From Psilocybe azurescens (lineage: Eukaryota > Basidiomycota > Agaricomycetes > Agaricales > Agrocybaceae), in contig JAJIRX010000602.1 of assembly GCA_023853785.1 (NCBI GenBank), forward strand, positions 205,663-269,662: 64,000 nucleotides of DNA. The letters are read 5' to 3'. The notes below the pieces were generated by a model, which was given only the letters and a program-made list of their open reading frames with translations, searched no databases and was not told where the DNA came from. Of the stretch, positions 37,606 to 50,572 are shown piece after piece (the stretch's first letter is position 1; every line of letters begins with the position of its first letter). A program made the position numbers and the translations under genes.

Positions 37606-38478
37606 TGTTCCGAAGGGGCATACACCTCAAAGAGATAGAAAGATGGCAGTCTCTGCCACGTTTTTGAATATATATAGCAGTTTGCAAAAGCTGAAGGTCC
37701 GAGGTACATGGCGGCAAGATGGTATAAACCAGCGCTGGCCAGTAGCGGCAGGGAGATGTAGACGGAATGCAGACAGGTGATATCAAAAGTCACGGATCAG
37801 AATGGCCTGCCTAGGATCGAGAAGCCACCAACAGAGTGCAATTAAAAGCATTGATGCGCGCAAACGTTATATCTGCAAAGTATCAAGATGGACGGCAGTA
37901 TTTAAATATCGACGATAGGTTATCCAGTAGGATAGATTTCATGAATCTGCAGGATTGCGGCAGTCAAATGTTCTATTACTGGTCTTCAAGATCAATTCCT
38001 GCGGCCGTAAGGTTGTCTAAACTTGAAGTTACCTCGAGATCCCAGAACAAAGATCCTGACTTAACTTAGATCATTCCTGGATTGCATGTAGTTTTGACAG
38101 TAAAGAGTATGCATCATGCTCCCAATACTGGAGCTAGTCAAGGGGCGTTGGCCTAGAGCAGCGAGTGGATGGGAGGAAATAGTAAAGCTGACCAACCATC
38201 TAAGGTTCCCACCCCCGCTGTCACATTTTGTAACGTTTCTGCCTAAAATGAAACATGCCGGAATTGCACACGGCACAACCGTAGGTTCGGAGCAAGCCTT
38301 CTGCTCCGGGCCGCTGGAGGCGGCTAGCCGCTCGCGGTTGCGCTACAGCAAAATCTCCCAAAACGGTCGCCATCACTCAAAAATATCCAAAAGCGAATTT
38401 ATTTGTTTTGCACAAATAAGGCACCAAGCAGTGGCTTGGATCGAACCTAATAGAGATATTATAATCAAATTCAGACAC
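37606..38478. other. 3' flank of receptor tandem unit 2
   Basis: 37800-38170 aligns closely with 41930-42310 behind copy 3. No gene recognised; ORF 38116-38523 has no recognisable features. Confidence 0.6.
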
Positions 38479-39259
38479 TGGATGACTTCCCGTAGACTTT
38501 TAGTGTATGTCTGGTGCCAATAAAATGCACCAGAATAATTAAAATTATTGATGGCCCAAAAAATAATGCACATACACCAGATCCGTAGCCCGCATACACC
38601 AGACTACACCAGACTATAAATTTATTTTCAAGCATTGAATACATCGCGCATCGGGTGATGCTTGTATTCTGGTGTACGAAAAACTGCAAAAAGTGTTTAG
38701 AACGGCCTCCCGACCCCATCCCAGATTATTGGATGACTTCCCGTAGACTTTTAGTGTATGTCTGGTGCCAATAAAATGCACCAGAATAATTAAAATTATT
38801 AATGGTCCAAAAAATAATGCACATACACCAGATCCGTAGCCCGCATATACCAGACTATAAATTTATTTTCAAGCAATAAAGATGTCTAGAAACAGATGAA
38901 TACATCGCGGATCGGGTGATGGCAGTCAGGTGAGCTGTCCCTTTATGGCAACTCATCTGATGGCTTGTATTCTGGTGTACGAAAACTGCAAAAAGTATTT
39001 AGAACGGCCTCCCGACCCCATCCCAGATTATTATTTTAGAACGCCCCAAATCGCAAAATATTTTTTGATGGCATCTCCGGCAAGTGGAATCTGGTGTGTT
39101 CTATTGGCACCAGACGTACACTAAAAGTCTACGGGAAGTCATCCATTATTTTAGAACGCCTCAAATCGCAAAATATTTTTGATGGCATCTCCGGCAAGTG
39201 GAATCTGGTGTATTCTATTGGCACCAGACGTACACTAAAAGTCTACGGGAAGTCATCCA
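38479..39259. mobile_element. MITE-like element, outer copy (interrupted by the inner copy)
   Basis: It starts TGGATGACTTCCCGTAGAC at 38479 and ends with the exact inverted sequence at 39259. The element is about 365 bp once the inner copy (38730-39145) is removed. It has no coding capacity. The inner and outer copies share the interior, including repeated CACCAGA motifs and the AGAACGGCCTCCCGACCCC block. Terminal inverted repeats plus no transposase fit a non-autonomous DNA transposon. Confidence 0.85.
38730..39145. mobile_element. MITE-like element, inner copy with 44-bp TIRs and TTAT target duplication
   Basis: 416 bp. The left and right termini are 44-bp inverted repeats with a single mismatch. 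The element is flanked by TTAT at 38726-38729 and at 39146-39149, within the outer copy of the same family. Interior AT-rich, noncoding. Confidence 0.88.
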
Positions 39260-40179
39260 CTGCCAAAACACAGATTAACACCAATTAAATGGCCACAAAT
39301 CGCTGTGCCTTGACCGGCAAGGAGCCGTTTTTGACTGGGGTTGAGAACCCATGTGTTATGGGCTGCATTCCCCGCCCACCGAGTCGGTGAATCGAATAAA
39401 CTATCAGATATGAGAGGATACGGTACACCACTGGTACATCAATATCATTATTTACTGCAGACAACGCAGGTCCTATTCCGGTTCCATGCGACAATAAAAC
39501 GGCGATCATTGGACGGAGGGAATGCCAGTTATAGCATTACTCATTCTAATACCAATGCAACCAAGCGCTGTCTATGTACATACCCCGTGTCACGAGTGTG
39601 GTATTTATATGAACTCCAATTTGACCGCAATGGTGCTTGAGCGCGCTCTAAACCATCTGCCAAAACACTGCAGTCGTCGAGCATAAACGAGAAAACGTCT
39701 TCGGTGCACCAAGTTCCACGGACATAATGCTTTGCCGTTCTGTATGACCGTCACACAGACTGTCTCAAGCGGCCAGGTTCCTCCACGAACCCCAGCGCCA
39801 TGGCACACAGTAAGTAGTACTAAACACTCTAAATACTTCGAGTCTCCTTTAGAAGCAACCGAATAGGCCCTGATTCTTTCTGAAACTTAAATGGTTACTT
39901 CCCTGTTGAATTAAGGGATCTCGCTGTTTCTGCATATAATTTCGAGGGACAATATGGAGAGCTTAAGCAAAAAAAATTAGCCGAGAGTATGACCCTGATA
40001 ACGCACGTTATATAGCCTTGGTCCAGCGGATGGTTAGAATCCTCAAGATAGGAGCAACCCTTTTCAAGTCTATTCACTGCAGCCTGGCATTCAACTTTAT
40101 CTTTTCCGGCCATTGCACTTTCTTTCAAAATATTCACCAACTTGGCAGTAGAATCAAGAGCTGCGTCGCATACTATCAA
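39260..40179. repeat. 5' part of receptor tandem unit 3
   Basis: 39340-40179 duplicates 35190-36087 (about 4.15 kb offset). No gene supported. Confidence 0.75.
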
Positions 40180-41710
40180 ATGACTTTGCCTCATCAGAAC
40201 CAGCTGGCATGGAAAAGTAAGTCGGCAATACAAAATGAATCGGGTTTGTCACCCATCGTTTGCTGCTCAGTTGTTTGAGAGCAGTCGCAAATTGGCGCCT
40301 TCTGATGAGCTTTCTATACCTGCAATGCCAGACTAACCTCCTGCTTGCAGTTTCAATAACCCTTGTCCACTTTTTGTCTTTGAGCATGACAATAGTTAGG
40401 ATAAGACATCGATGGCGGACTGGTCGGATTTGGTGGGACGATTATATTGTTGTCATACCCTGGGCCTTCGATTTCATCTCTACCATACTCCTATGGACGG
40501 AATATAAGAATACAAGTAAGTCATCTGCTTGACTGGTCTAGCGAGGAGCATATAAATTCTGATGTGGACGCTGTGAATTTATTCTCTCAAGATATATCGT
40601 TATACACACCTGATCCTGAAGGATTCGTCTATTCGAATTGGTTCTATGCTTTCACTTATTTCACCATTATATGGTATGTTTGTATCATATTTGGGGTGGA
40701 GCCCCTCCTCCGTGACGTTTTTGACTTAGCTTTAACAAGGTTCTCCCGTATAGGCCTCACACTGTCGGTGGCGGGAATATTTCTGCCTGGTCATCGATAT
40801 CGGATATGTGCATTCATATTCGTTGTCGTCCTGTTTCTGCTGTATTTTGCGAGCGTCCTCATCGGGACGTTCTCGTGTCCGGGTTCTTCGTGGTGGAATC
40901 TTGACTATACCCACTGCAATTCAACTACAATTATTGTGGGGGTAATCAGTAAGACAACGTAATTCCTCTTTTGAATACCTGATTAATCTTGAATCAATCG
41001 CGGTTGTTAATTCTAGTCGATTTTGCATCAGATGCTGTTCTCGTCGCTGCGCCTCTGTTCATCTTCTGGAAGGTCAAATTCGCAAGACAGAGTGACCGTA
41101 TCCTCATTTTGGTACTTTTTGCCAGCAGTATTATAACAATGTTGGCAGCAGGGCTGTTTTGCGCCGTCTGGTACGCCGCCGCTCTCATTGGGCCCGATTC
41201 GAAATTGCTATTCATAATGACGGGCCATTTACAAGTTGAGTTTCCGCGAGAGATGCATATGTGAGCCCTTGCTGAACTGGGGATGGGACAGGCAACGCTG
41301 GCACTCCTTGTAACTAATTTGCTAACAGTGACCATGATGGTGTACCGAAAATTCCGAGACGACGATAAGGATCCCGAAAATCAAAGGCCAAGCCTTCGTC
41401 CTTTCGACAGTGACGCAGGTACCGCAACGCTTGAACGGAGAAGGACAGGTGTGTTGGACACTGGTGATGATGTGGAACATTATACGACCAGTGTTCCATC
41501 TTACACGATAGCATCTCTTGCACCTACGTGTGCGCCTGGGTCAACGTCAACATCCGTTCCTTTCGCATCATCCATGTATACATCCACGTCCATGCGCAGC
41601 AGCGAGCCCCGAATCGTCGGGCCAATTCCTAGAGCCCTCGCAAATCTCTGATAGCAACTATTCGCTTTCCAGAGGAACATATAGCTCGAACGAAAGTCGG
41701 CAACACTGAT
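40180..41710 (+). CDS. Fungal rhodopsin-domain (7TM) protein, tandem copy 3
   Basis: Exon 1 reads MTLPHQNQLAWK. Later exons give VSITLVHFLSLSMTIVRIR, WRTGRIWWDDYIVVIPW, YTPDPEGFVYSNWFYAF, SRIGLTLSVAGIFLPGHRYR, SCPGSSWWNLDYTHC, VDFASDAVLVAAPLFIFWK and LALLVTNLLTVTMMVYRKFR, followed by the Ser/Thr-rich tail. Introns of about 45-90 nt separate them. An extra C in the CCCC run at 41607-41610 shifts the tail and would end it at RALANL instead of the ESSGQFLE...SNES tail of copies 1 and 2. That is either a real C-terminal change or a homopolymer error. Same family and likely role as copies 1 and 2. Confidence 0.78.
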
Positions 41711-42797
41711 GTTCCGAAAGGGCATACACCTCAAAGAGAGAAAGATGGCAGTTTCTGCCACGTTTTTGGATGTATATAGCAGTTTGCAAAAGCTGAAGGT
41801 CCTAGGTACATGGCGGCAAGATGTTATAGAACCAGCGCTAGTCAGTGACGGCAGGGAGATGTAGACGGAAATGCAGACAGGTGGTGGATATCGAAAGTCA
41901 AGGATCAGAATGGTCTGTCTAGGGTCGAGAAGCCGCCGACAGAGTCTAAATCATTGCATATAAAAGCATCGATGCGATGGGCATTAGATGGACACAAACG
42001 TTATATCTGCAAGGTATCAAGACGGACGGCAGTATTTAGATATCAATGATAGGCTATCCAGTAGGATAGAGTCTATGAATCTGCGGGACGGCGGCAGTCA
42101 AATGTTTTATTACAGGTCTTCAAGATCAATTCCTGCGGCCATAGGGTTGTCTAAAACTTGAAGTTACCTCGAGATCCCAGAACAAAGAACCTGACTCAAT
42201 TTAGATCATTCCTGGATTGCGTATAGTCTTTGACAGTAAAGAGTATGCATCATGCTCCCAATACTGGAGCTAGTCGAGGGGTGTTGGCCTGGAGTAGCAG
42301 TGGATGGGAGGAAAGGGGATTATAGTAAAGCTGATCAAACTTGAAGGTGGGAGTCTCGCACCAAATAAGACACAATTCTGAGAGCGTCGTGACTCTAGCA
42401 TACGGTCTACCCTCTTCAACAACAATGACTCAGCACAACTCAACACGGCTTAGCACGGCTCAGCACAACTCAACTTCAAGATCAAGAAAGGTCAAAGATC
42501 GTGGGGCGTGGTGTAAATGGGCTCGAACATCAGAGTCACAGAGTTGATGACCAAAATAGTGCCGCCGCGTGGTCGAGTGACTCCACTTCGCTTGTGAGAC
42601 ACACGTCGGTGGCTGTTGGGGCGGGATTGGGCGGGACCGCCGCCATCAATACCTTTTGCAGAAATACGCATCAGTCGGGCAAAGTAATTTCACAACCGCG
42701 ACGAGTCACGCAAGGGTTTTGATGAGTGTCTCGACGGGCCTTAAATATTGGGCCGCTCCAGGCAATAGTCCCCAACACCTCCCATTTTATAACAATT
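41711..42797. other. 3' flank of receptor unit 3 and upstream region of ankyrin gene C
   Basis: 41930-42470 duplicates sequence behind receptor copies 1 and 2. A short tandem stretch of CAGCACAACTCAACACGG-like words occurs at 42429-42475. The remaining 0.3 kb is the probable promoter region of gene C. No gene seen. Confidence 0.55.
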
Positions 42798-45700
42798 ATG
42801 CAACCCACTATCGAAATCGAATCTTTCATTGAGCGCGTTAACGCGTTGCCAGCGGGGCCAGGAGTGCCGCTTGATGCGGTCTTGCAGCCATCTCTCGACG
42901 ACGAGGCCGAGTTGAGGAAGTTGTTCGCGACCGACAAGAAGAATGCACGTCTTTCCAATCCACACGTCGGCCTGGTCGACGTGTTCGATGCTCCAGCTAC
43001 AATCAGGACCATCAGGGCTCGAGTCGTTGAAGGAAAGAGGATCTTTCTGCTAAATATGTCATGCCAGTTACCGACGACAACAGGAGACTTGAAGGGACGC
43101 CATCCACAGTTGCCGATCTCGAAGAATTCAGGAAGAACTGGGCGATTTTCACAGAGGGATCTTTATCGCAGCTTGTGAATTGGAACAATGTTGTTGCCGC
43201 TGGCGGATCTGTCCTGGCGTGTTTGACGCCTCTCTCGGAAAGCGATACGGTTTCGAAACGTGCTATCAGAAAGTACTACCATTCGAACGTGTACCCGACT
43301 TCAGATGTCGATCTTTTCTTGTGGGGTATGACTCCAGACCAGGTACGTGATATTTTCTGTTCCACATGTCTTATTTTTTGTTAATACTTCATTACAGGCA
43401 GAGGTCAAGATCAAGGAGATATACGAAGCTGTTCGTGATTCTGTGCCCTGGGATGTTACCTGTATCCGTACTAAGCATACTGTTTCCATTCATTGTACGT
43501 TTTCTTTTCTTTTATTATTATGACGCTTCATCTAATTGGCGCATTTTAGCTCAATATCCTTATCGATCAGTACAAATTGTCTTGCGTTTGTACCAATCGC
43601 CAGCTGAAATCCTCGCTGGATTTGATATCGACGCTCCGTGCTGTGCATACGATGGTAAAATGATTCTTTTTATGAATATATGTACATTCATTCATCGCGA
43701 ATCAGGCAATCGAGTATGGGCGAACCCTCGCGCGGTTGTGGCCATGATGCGTCAATGCAATACAGTCGACATGACTCGTCGATCCCCCTCGTATGAAGTC
43801 AGGTTGGCCAAGTATTCCCAAAGGTCATTCGAAGTCTATGTTCCGACACTCGAACGTTCGAAGATCGATCCCACCGTCAGTGTGCCATTAGTTCTACCTA
43901 TCATATCCAAAAGCTAATGTCGAAACCACAGATCTACGAGCGGTCTATAGCAAGAATGGAGGGCCTTGCGCGTCTTCTGGCTTTGGAAAAGCTAGCAGAC
44001 GACAACATGCGCAGTGCCTTCCTTGAAGGAAGACGTCAACTCCGGGGCCGTACATTCGCGAATGCACTCGCCCAACACCGTAGGCGTACACGACGCAAGT
44101 TCAAGGGAGATCTTAAAGGTGAAAATGATTCTGGGGTGCTTGAGATGAACGACTATGATGTCGCTTCTCTTCATCTGCCTTACGGACCTGGTTGGGATGC
44201 TAAGAGGATTGACAAGTTAGTTTACCAGACGGTATGTGCACAATATTATTCTTAATCTGTATTTCGCGTTCATGGTAACTGTTATCAGGATCTTGGAATG
44301 AACTGTAAGAGAATACGTGGCTTATACTGATTGCTTGGGAATTAAATGCCTTTCAATAGCAACTTTCAACCCCAAGAACAAGGGCCGTCGCCTTCATCGT
44401 CATCCTGCCTTCTTCGGCACGGTCGAAGAATGCATTGAGGACTGTTGTGGGGTTTGTATCTACTTTGATTTCGCTATCATTGTCATACCTGATAGACGTT
44501 ACATAGCACTGTCCCAAAGCAATAGACGACGATGAAAAGAAGCTTCAAGCTGAAGAAGACGAAGTGTATATTCGTGGTCGTATTCAGTGAGTCCACCTTT
44601 TACCTTTTATCAGAATTATGCTGACAAATCGGAAAGATTTATGGAAGAAAACCCTGGTCGTCAAACTATGACTGGCAGTTTCAAACCAATTGACGTTGGC
44701 GAATGGAGCGACCAGGTTTACATCAAGCCTAGCCAAGAACTGTTTACAGCTATCGCTGCGCATGACAGAGCCACAGTTCAAAGGCTTATTACTGAGGAAG
44801 TCGACGTCAATCAACGAGACCATGTTGGGCGCACGGCTTTACATGTCGCCATTATCTCCAAAGCCACTGGCATAGCTCTGGACCTTATCGATGCTGGAAC
44901 AAGGATCACAGCTCGACTAGCTGATGGAAGAGCTCCGGTCCATCTCGCTGCTCAATTTGACCAGATTGAGGTTATACAGAAGCTGCTCGAGAAAAGTATC
45001 AGGAATGCTGAAGAGTTGAAGAACAAAACTGGAGAGGTGGAAGATGAGGACGCGATGGACTCTCAAGACGCGGTTGAACGACCTTCTTCTGAAGACGACT
45101 GGAGCTCTCATGATGATGATGACGTTGTAATGTCTGACGAGGAAGAGAGAGATGACGACGACGACGACGACGAACCCAGATCGAAGAAATCAAACGCCCG
45201 ACAAGGTTGCCGAGGATGCTGTTTCAGAAGATCTCGAAGCAGACGATCAACCCGACATCATCAACATCAACGAATTTGATTGGGATTTCGGATTTTCCGC
45301 CCTTTCTTTTGCCATTCTGTTCGCATCTGTCCCCACTATCGAAGCTCTTCTTGCTGGTGGAGCAGACCTTAAACTCGTGTCGAAGGCACCTGCTGGCCAG
45401 TCACCATTGCATCCCTTGACGCTCACTATTCTTAGGGAAGATGAAGATGAGGCATGCAAAATCGCAGAGTGTTTGTTTAAAGCTGGTGCAACATCTTCAT
45501 CGGCGAATGACTACATGCGCACCATCTTTCACGCTGCGGTTCATGCTGGCCGGTCGAAGCTTGTTGAAACGATGTTGCGCTGCGACCCACACTCAGACAA
45601 AGTGGTCGATTTCCCACTTTTTCAGAATCAGAACGTGGTCTTCCCCATTGTTACGGCTATCAACAAGAAGTATTATGGGATCGTTGCCCTTCTTCTTGCC

Positions 45701-48700
45701 AATGGTGCTAAATTAGAGTTGGATGAACGAGACATTAGTCGGGCCAAGGAAGCTGCGTAAGTACCACAACGAAATTGACTCTTTCTTTAACTGACACAAC
45801 CATGTATTACACATAGCCCAACGAACATTGTCCGATATTTGAATCCTATTGGAGCCACCCCGGCAACTACGTGGAGCTAGCCTACCAACCCTTGGAGGTC
45901 GCCATAAAGAACCATGATGATCTGGGCAAGCTTCTTATTAGCCTGGGCGTCTCGATCGATTTTGGCACTTTGCAATCATTGACCAGATACTCAAACCCTG
46001 AATACCGGCGTACGATCAAGGACTGGATCGATACAGCTGTGGACTCCATTGAGAAGGAAATCGCAGCCAAGAACATCGAACATGTTGAGGTCGCGGACAG
46101 CCCTATGGCTGAGCCTGATGACGAAGACAAGGACAAGGGCTGGCAAGGTTATTATGAGAAATACTACGAATCTGGGCCAGCATTAAGCCCACACTTGAAG
46201 GAACAACAGGACGCAAATACACGCAGACAAGCAAGGATCGACAAGCAAAATCTCGAATATATGGAAGATATCAGGGAGTTCCTTGTCGAGATCCAATCCT
46301 CGCTAACAGCTAAAGGTGCCAAAACATGGCAAGAAGTCTATCCGACAGTCGAAACTCAGGCAACCAATGACAGGAATCCTTCATAATCGTCGGAAACTCG
46401 GCAGGGTTGTCCATCGCACGGTTAAAGTTGCCGAAAGCACGAAACCGTCGTTTATACTGTTGTCGTCCAAGAACAGTTTCGATCATCATCCTGTGGCTCA
46501 ACATCTATCGAGCGCATATGAGGAGCTCTACGATGCATGCTACGCAGGAGACAACGATAGAGTTCAGAGACTTTGCTTACCGGTTGAAGGACAAGATGCA
46601 GGTGGATCGAGCCCACTAAACATATCGGTCAGACAGGTTGAGTCATCGATGGGCGGTTATTACCAAACAGGTGTGTTTTGTTTTCCTTAGGGTTGAGTAG
46701 GAAAGAACTGATGGTATGGTTTTCAGGACATACCCCTCTCTCGGCCGCCATAGCAGGTCGTCGTTGGTCTACAGCGAAACTCGTTCTTGCGATTGCGACA
46801 GCTCAGTATCATCCTGCCGATGATAAAGACAAGATCAAGTTCAATCTTGATATTAACTTGGGTGAGCTTCATATGTTGTCTTGCATACTTTGTAAACATT
46901 CTTACTGATTTGCCTTGTAGACGATGATTCAGACAACGAAAGTTGTGCGTCGGATGACTCGGAAATGACAGTTGACCAACAAGAGATCAAATTTATTGAT
47001 ATTGCCACACGACCATCGGCGGTTCAGTGTATTATCCACCCCAAAACGATGTTAACGGAAATTACGGTCAGGTGGAAAAGACCAGCCACTGATGAGTGGG
47101 ACGGACCTACGACAGGACAAGGCTATCCACTCGCCAAGGCAGTCGCAGAGCACGATTTCGATGCATTTGTACACATCGCCGATCTGTATCAATCTCTTGC
47201 GGAGCCTTTGCAAATAGGCACGGATATTCTGGACGGGATTCTCGCTCACGACCAGGTGGACATTTTAGATGAATATATCCGCAGGACTGGTGATGGACTA
47301 GATATCGCTCTCGTCAGCAAGAGCAGCGACGAGAAAGAAGAGCTTCCAATTGCAACTAACGACGCGAATAAGATGTATCTGGGCCTTGATGTGCACGGCA
47401 AAAAGCGCATGGATTTGGCACGGAAGAACGACCCCAACGCGGCGCACGATGCGAGCCAGGAGAAGAAGGCGGTGCCGCTTTTGTGGAAGGCAATCAAGAC
47501 CAAGTCGAAGCGCATCATCGAATACCTTGCGACTGAAAGGCCGTTTGCTACATACAAGGCTTACTCTACGTTGGCAGCGCATGGGGATCTCAAGGCTCGC
47601 TGGCTCAGGCGCTTTTTGTTTGGCGAGAATGGGTCGGAGGTTTCCTTGCCGAAGGGTGGGGCGAAGAAGCAGCTCTCGGTGTGGTTGGGATGGACGGTTA
47701 ATTCTCTAGGCGAATCACCACTCGCAGCTGCGATCATTGCGAACAATATTGAGACAGTCGAGTTGGTTGCAAATCTGGAGACAGAGCTGATGGCACAGGC
47801 GTTGAAGACAAAGTAATTTTTTTCCCATTCCAAGTGATCTTATTTGTTTCTAACATTTTTTTTATTCGATTAGAATTAAATTTGTTGGTATCAACATGCT
47901 GTCATTTGCCGTGCAAAACAGCTGTAATACGAAGGTCATTGACTATTTGTTGGCGAGGGATCTTTCTGCGGCAGAACGTGATTCCAATAGAGGGTGCGTT
48001 TGTTATTAATGTTTGAAAAATTGCTCATGGTCATTCTTCATCCTGTGACCAGATGGAACATTTATCATTATCTGTGCAACAATAATAACAAGATACTCTT
48101 GGAATATTTCCTGAAGAAGCTACCCCAGGATGTGAACGAAGTTCTGCTGAAGCAACAGTCAAAACACCGCTTTAACACTGTATGTCTTTCTTCCAGATTA
48201 AAGATGGAATAAATAAAGCTGATTTGCTTTTCATAGCCTTTGCAAGTGGCGATAAAAATGGGGCATGTCGAATTGGTCAGCGTCATACTTGGCTATCCCT
48301 CGACGGCATCTGCGCTCCTGCAAATACGCGACGTGGATGGGCAGACGCCCCTCCATTGCGCCGTGAGACGCTGGTTTGCGGAGACCACCAAAGTTATTCT
48401 GGATGTCAGCAAAACCCTCCCTAGCATCTCTCGCCATGCGTCGCTGCAAGGAGATCTCCTTTATACTGAAGACAGCGTCGGCCTCACGCCGATGGAGATC
48501 TTGGGCCTGAACGTGTTGACGGATCGATTGTCGACGTTCTCGCACCAAGAATCTGTATACAACTATGGGGCATCGACATTGCCGGCCCATTCAGAAGCGG
48601 AAGTGGAGCCTCGCAGGGTGGACATTCCCCGCGCGTCATCGGCGTCTTCTAGCTCTCTATTTGGGTCGATGTACATTTATGGGAGGAATAGTAATGAAGA

Positions 48701-49327
48701 CGGACGCACGGAAAAGGGTTTGGAGGATCTCAAGAGGGTCATTTCTCGTTTGGAAGCCGAGGGTGTCAAGGGACAGTTGGACCTTACTGTGTTGAAAGAG
48801 TGGGCTGAGGGGATGGAGAAGCTCGTGGAACGCGCCAAGGAGAGAGAGAGGAGGTATGAAGAAGAGGAAAAGAAGGATATAGCGGAGACGGAAGCAAAGA
48901 TGAAACAACAACGAGAGGGGACGATCTATGAGAATCCCTCACGTTCCAAGAGAAAGAGTCGATTAATAAGATGAAGACGTACAAGAATCTGCAGGATGTT
49001 GTCAAGAGCCAACCTTATCAGATTTCCCTGGCCACCTCCGCTGCTCAGGCTCCTCCTACCCGCCATCTGGTGCACCTTTTGGACGTGCAACGATCGGTGG
49101 ATGCGACTCTCGTCATGGCTAGTGGCCAGGATGGCGCTCATGACAATGAAAATTATGAGAACACGTCCAGATCCAATCGTCAACAATTGAGGTATGAACA
49201 TCGGCGCATGCGGAAGCATGGAGCTGTGGGCGAGCTGGAAGGAGAGGATGTCGAGGAAGACGAGAAGAAAGAGAGGAGAATGAGCATGGTGTTCCAGTAC
49301 ATTACCATGGGGCCTGATTCTCTTTGA
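42798..49327 (+). CDS. Ankyrin-repeat protein with nucleotidyltransferase-like N-terminus, copy C (most complete)
   Basis: The start at 42798 (MQPTIEIESFIERVNALP) is shared with A' and D'. The N-terminal module reads AAGGSVLACL, YPTSDVDLFLWG and, after two introns, AEILAGFDIDAPCC and RRSPSYEVRLAKYS. The GGS...DVD...FDID pattern resembles pol-beta-type nucleotidyltransferases (my inference). Ankyrin repeats follow (44740-45000, e.g. GRTALHVAIISKA; 45300-45700), separated by an Asp-rich run (45130-45180). Further parts include GHTPLSAAIAG (46730), WTVNSLGESPLAAAII (47700), DVDGQTPLHCAVRR (48340) and a Glu/Lys-rich coiled segment (48800-48900). It ends ITMGPDSL. Introns of 50-60 nt lie at about 43343, 43495, 43655, 43875, 44230 and later. 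One-base shifts near 43034, 45175, 46375 and 48935 interrupt the frame; error or early decay cannot be told apart. It lies upstream of TPR-CHAT D. Confidence 0.78.
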
Positions 49328-50572
49328 GCGTAAGATCAGTTCTATTGCGCTCCAATTTGCAAGGCCTTTCTTCAGTCGATATTGTTCGTCTCCGTTCTCG
49401 TATGTGTAGGATTCACAAGTAAGCAGATGTAGGAATACATGCCATCGAGATTAAATATAATGGTTTTGCAGACATACATAATAACAACATAATCAGCAAA
49501 CGGTTGCGTGGAAGATGGAAAGGCTCTATTTGACCCCTAGCTTTCGAGTCCCACAGAGACGTGTATGGGAGAGGGAGGGCTGTTAAGCTGGCTGCGTGGC
49601 AGGATCGAGTGAATATTCCTGAACCATTTTTCTCAGCCTTGCGTCAATTTCTTCATTCAACCGAGTTGACTCGTGTGTACCAACCCTTACATTTCACCTT
49701 GCCGCTGAATTCGTCGCGCATCCGCCGTTCGCTCTGCTGCTTATCTATATTATAACTTGGAAGAGCGGACTTCGTCCGCCATTATCTGCCGAAGAGCACT
49801 TGCCTGGGAAATAATTTATGGTCTTTTTCACTGGCTTCTCTTACGCTCTTACGTCTTGCTTTCATCTCAACTATCATCTCCTCTCTTCTAACGACATATA
49901 CATCTTCAATGTAACAATTGTCTAATTCAAATTTGAATGTAACTCATTTAATGTCCTCGCAGCTCAGAGTGAGGACTAAAGATGATCCCCCAATCTTCTA
50001 CACTGAGTCCGCGACGCATTGATTCTCTCATACGGCAAACCATCTATCGTCGTGAATCTAAAATCATTTACGGCTCTTTACAAGCTCTTTAGTTCTACAG
50101 GCACTGAGCACTTTTGACAAACATGGCCAGACCAAGGACGCCTCAAAAACCTCTCAACGCTATCGATATGTATTAACAATGTGTTCCGCGGGCACTGCGA
50201 GAAATCGAGACAGCAAGTTAAACTTAAGTTAAGTCCGCACAGCGACGACGTTTAGCTCGCACATCGACACCTGGAAACACCTACTCTCGTCTCGCATTCA
50301 ATTCAGGATATGTAGCAAGGGCTCTTGGCAACCTACCATAAACGCAAGAGCTTGACAATTTCTGCGATGGTCCTTGAAAACGAGGTATCACACAGGAGAT
50401 GGCAGCTTTGGTATGTATATGCTTCTGCTGTCCATTTTGTATGACTGATTTGCACCTGCAACCTGAAGCAGAGCCTGCTCGCTTCTTGGTTCAGCCAGTT
50501 TGGCACGGGCTCGAGAGACAATAACGACAACAACAAAATGACACTCGCTCCCGGCCTTCTCTCCATCTGTAG
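49328..50572. other. Intergenic region behind ankyrin gene C
   Basis: No gene recognised. It contains a perfect short inverted repeat GCGGAC-TTC-GTCCGC at 49765-49779 of unknown meaning and pyrimidine-rich sequence at 49830-49900. It has no visible counterpart in the left arm. Confidence 0.5.

Larger units (their letters stand above)
35190..42470 (+). repeat. Direct duplication of receptor unit (units 2 and 3, about 4.15 kb offset)
   Basis: 35190-38170 and 39340-42310 are collinear and highly similar, including flanks. Unit 1 (about 32040-34850) is a more diverged third copy. The nested MITE pair lies between units 2 and 3. Confidence 0.85.

Noticed and set aside
49765..49779. Perfect hairpin GCGGAC-TTC-GTCCGC as a terminator or Helitron end
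   Set aside because: Bacterial-type terminators are not expected in a fungal nucleus and no CTRR follows at the right distance on either strand.
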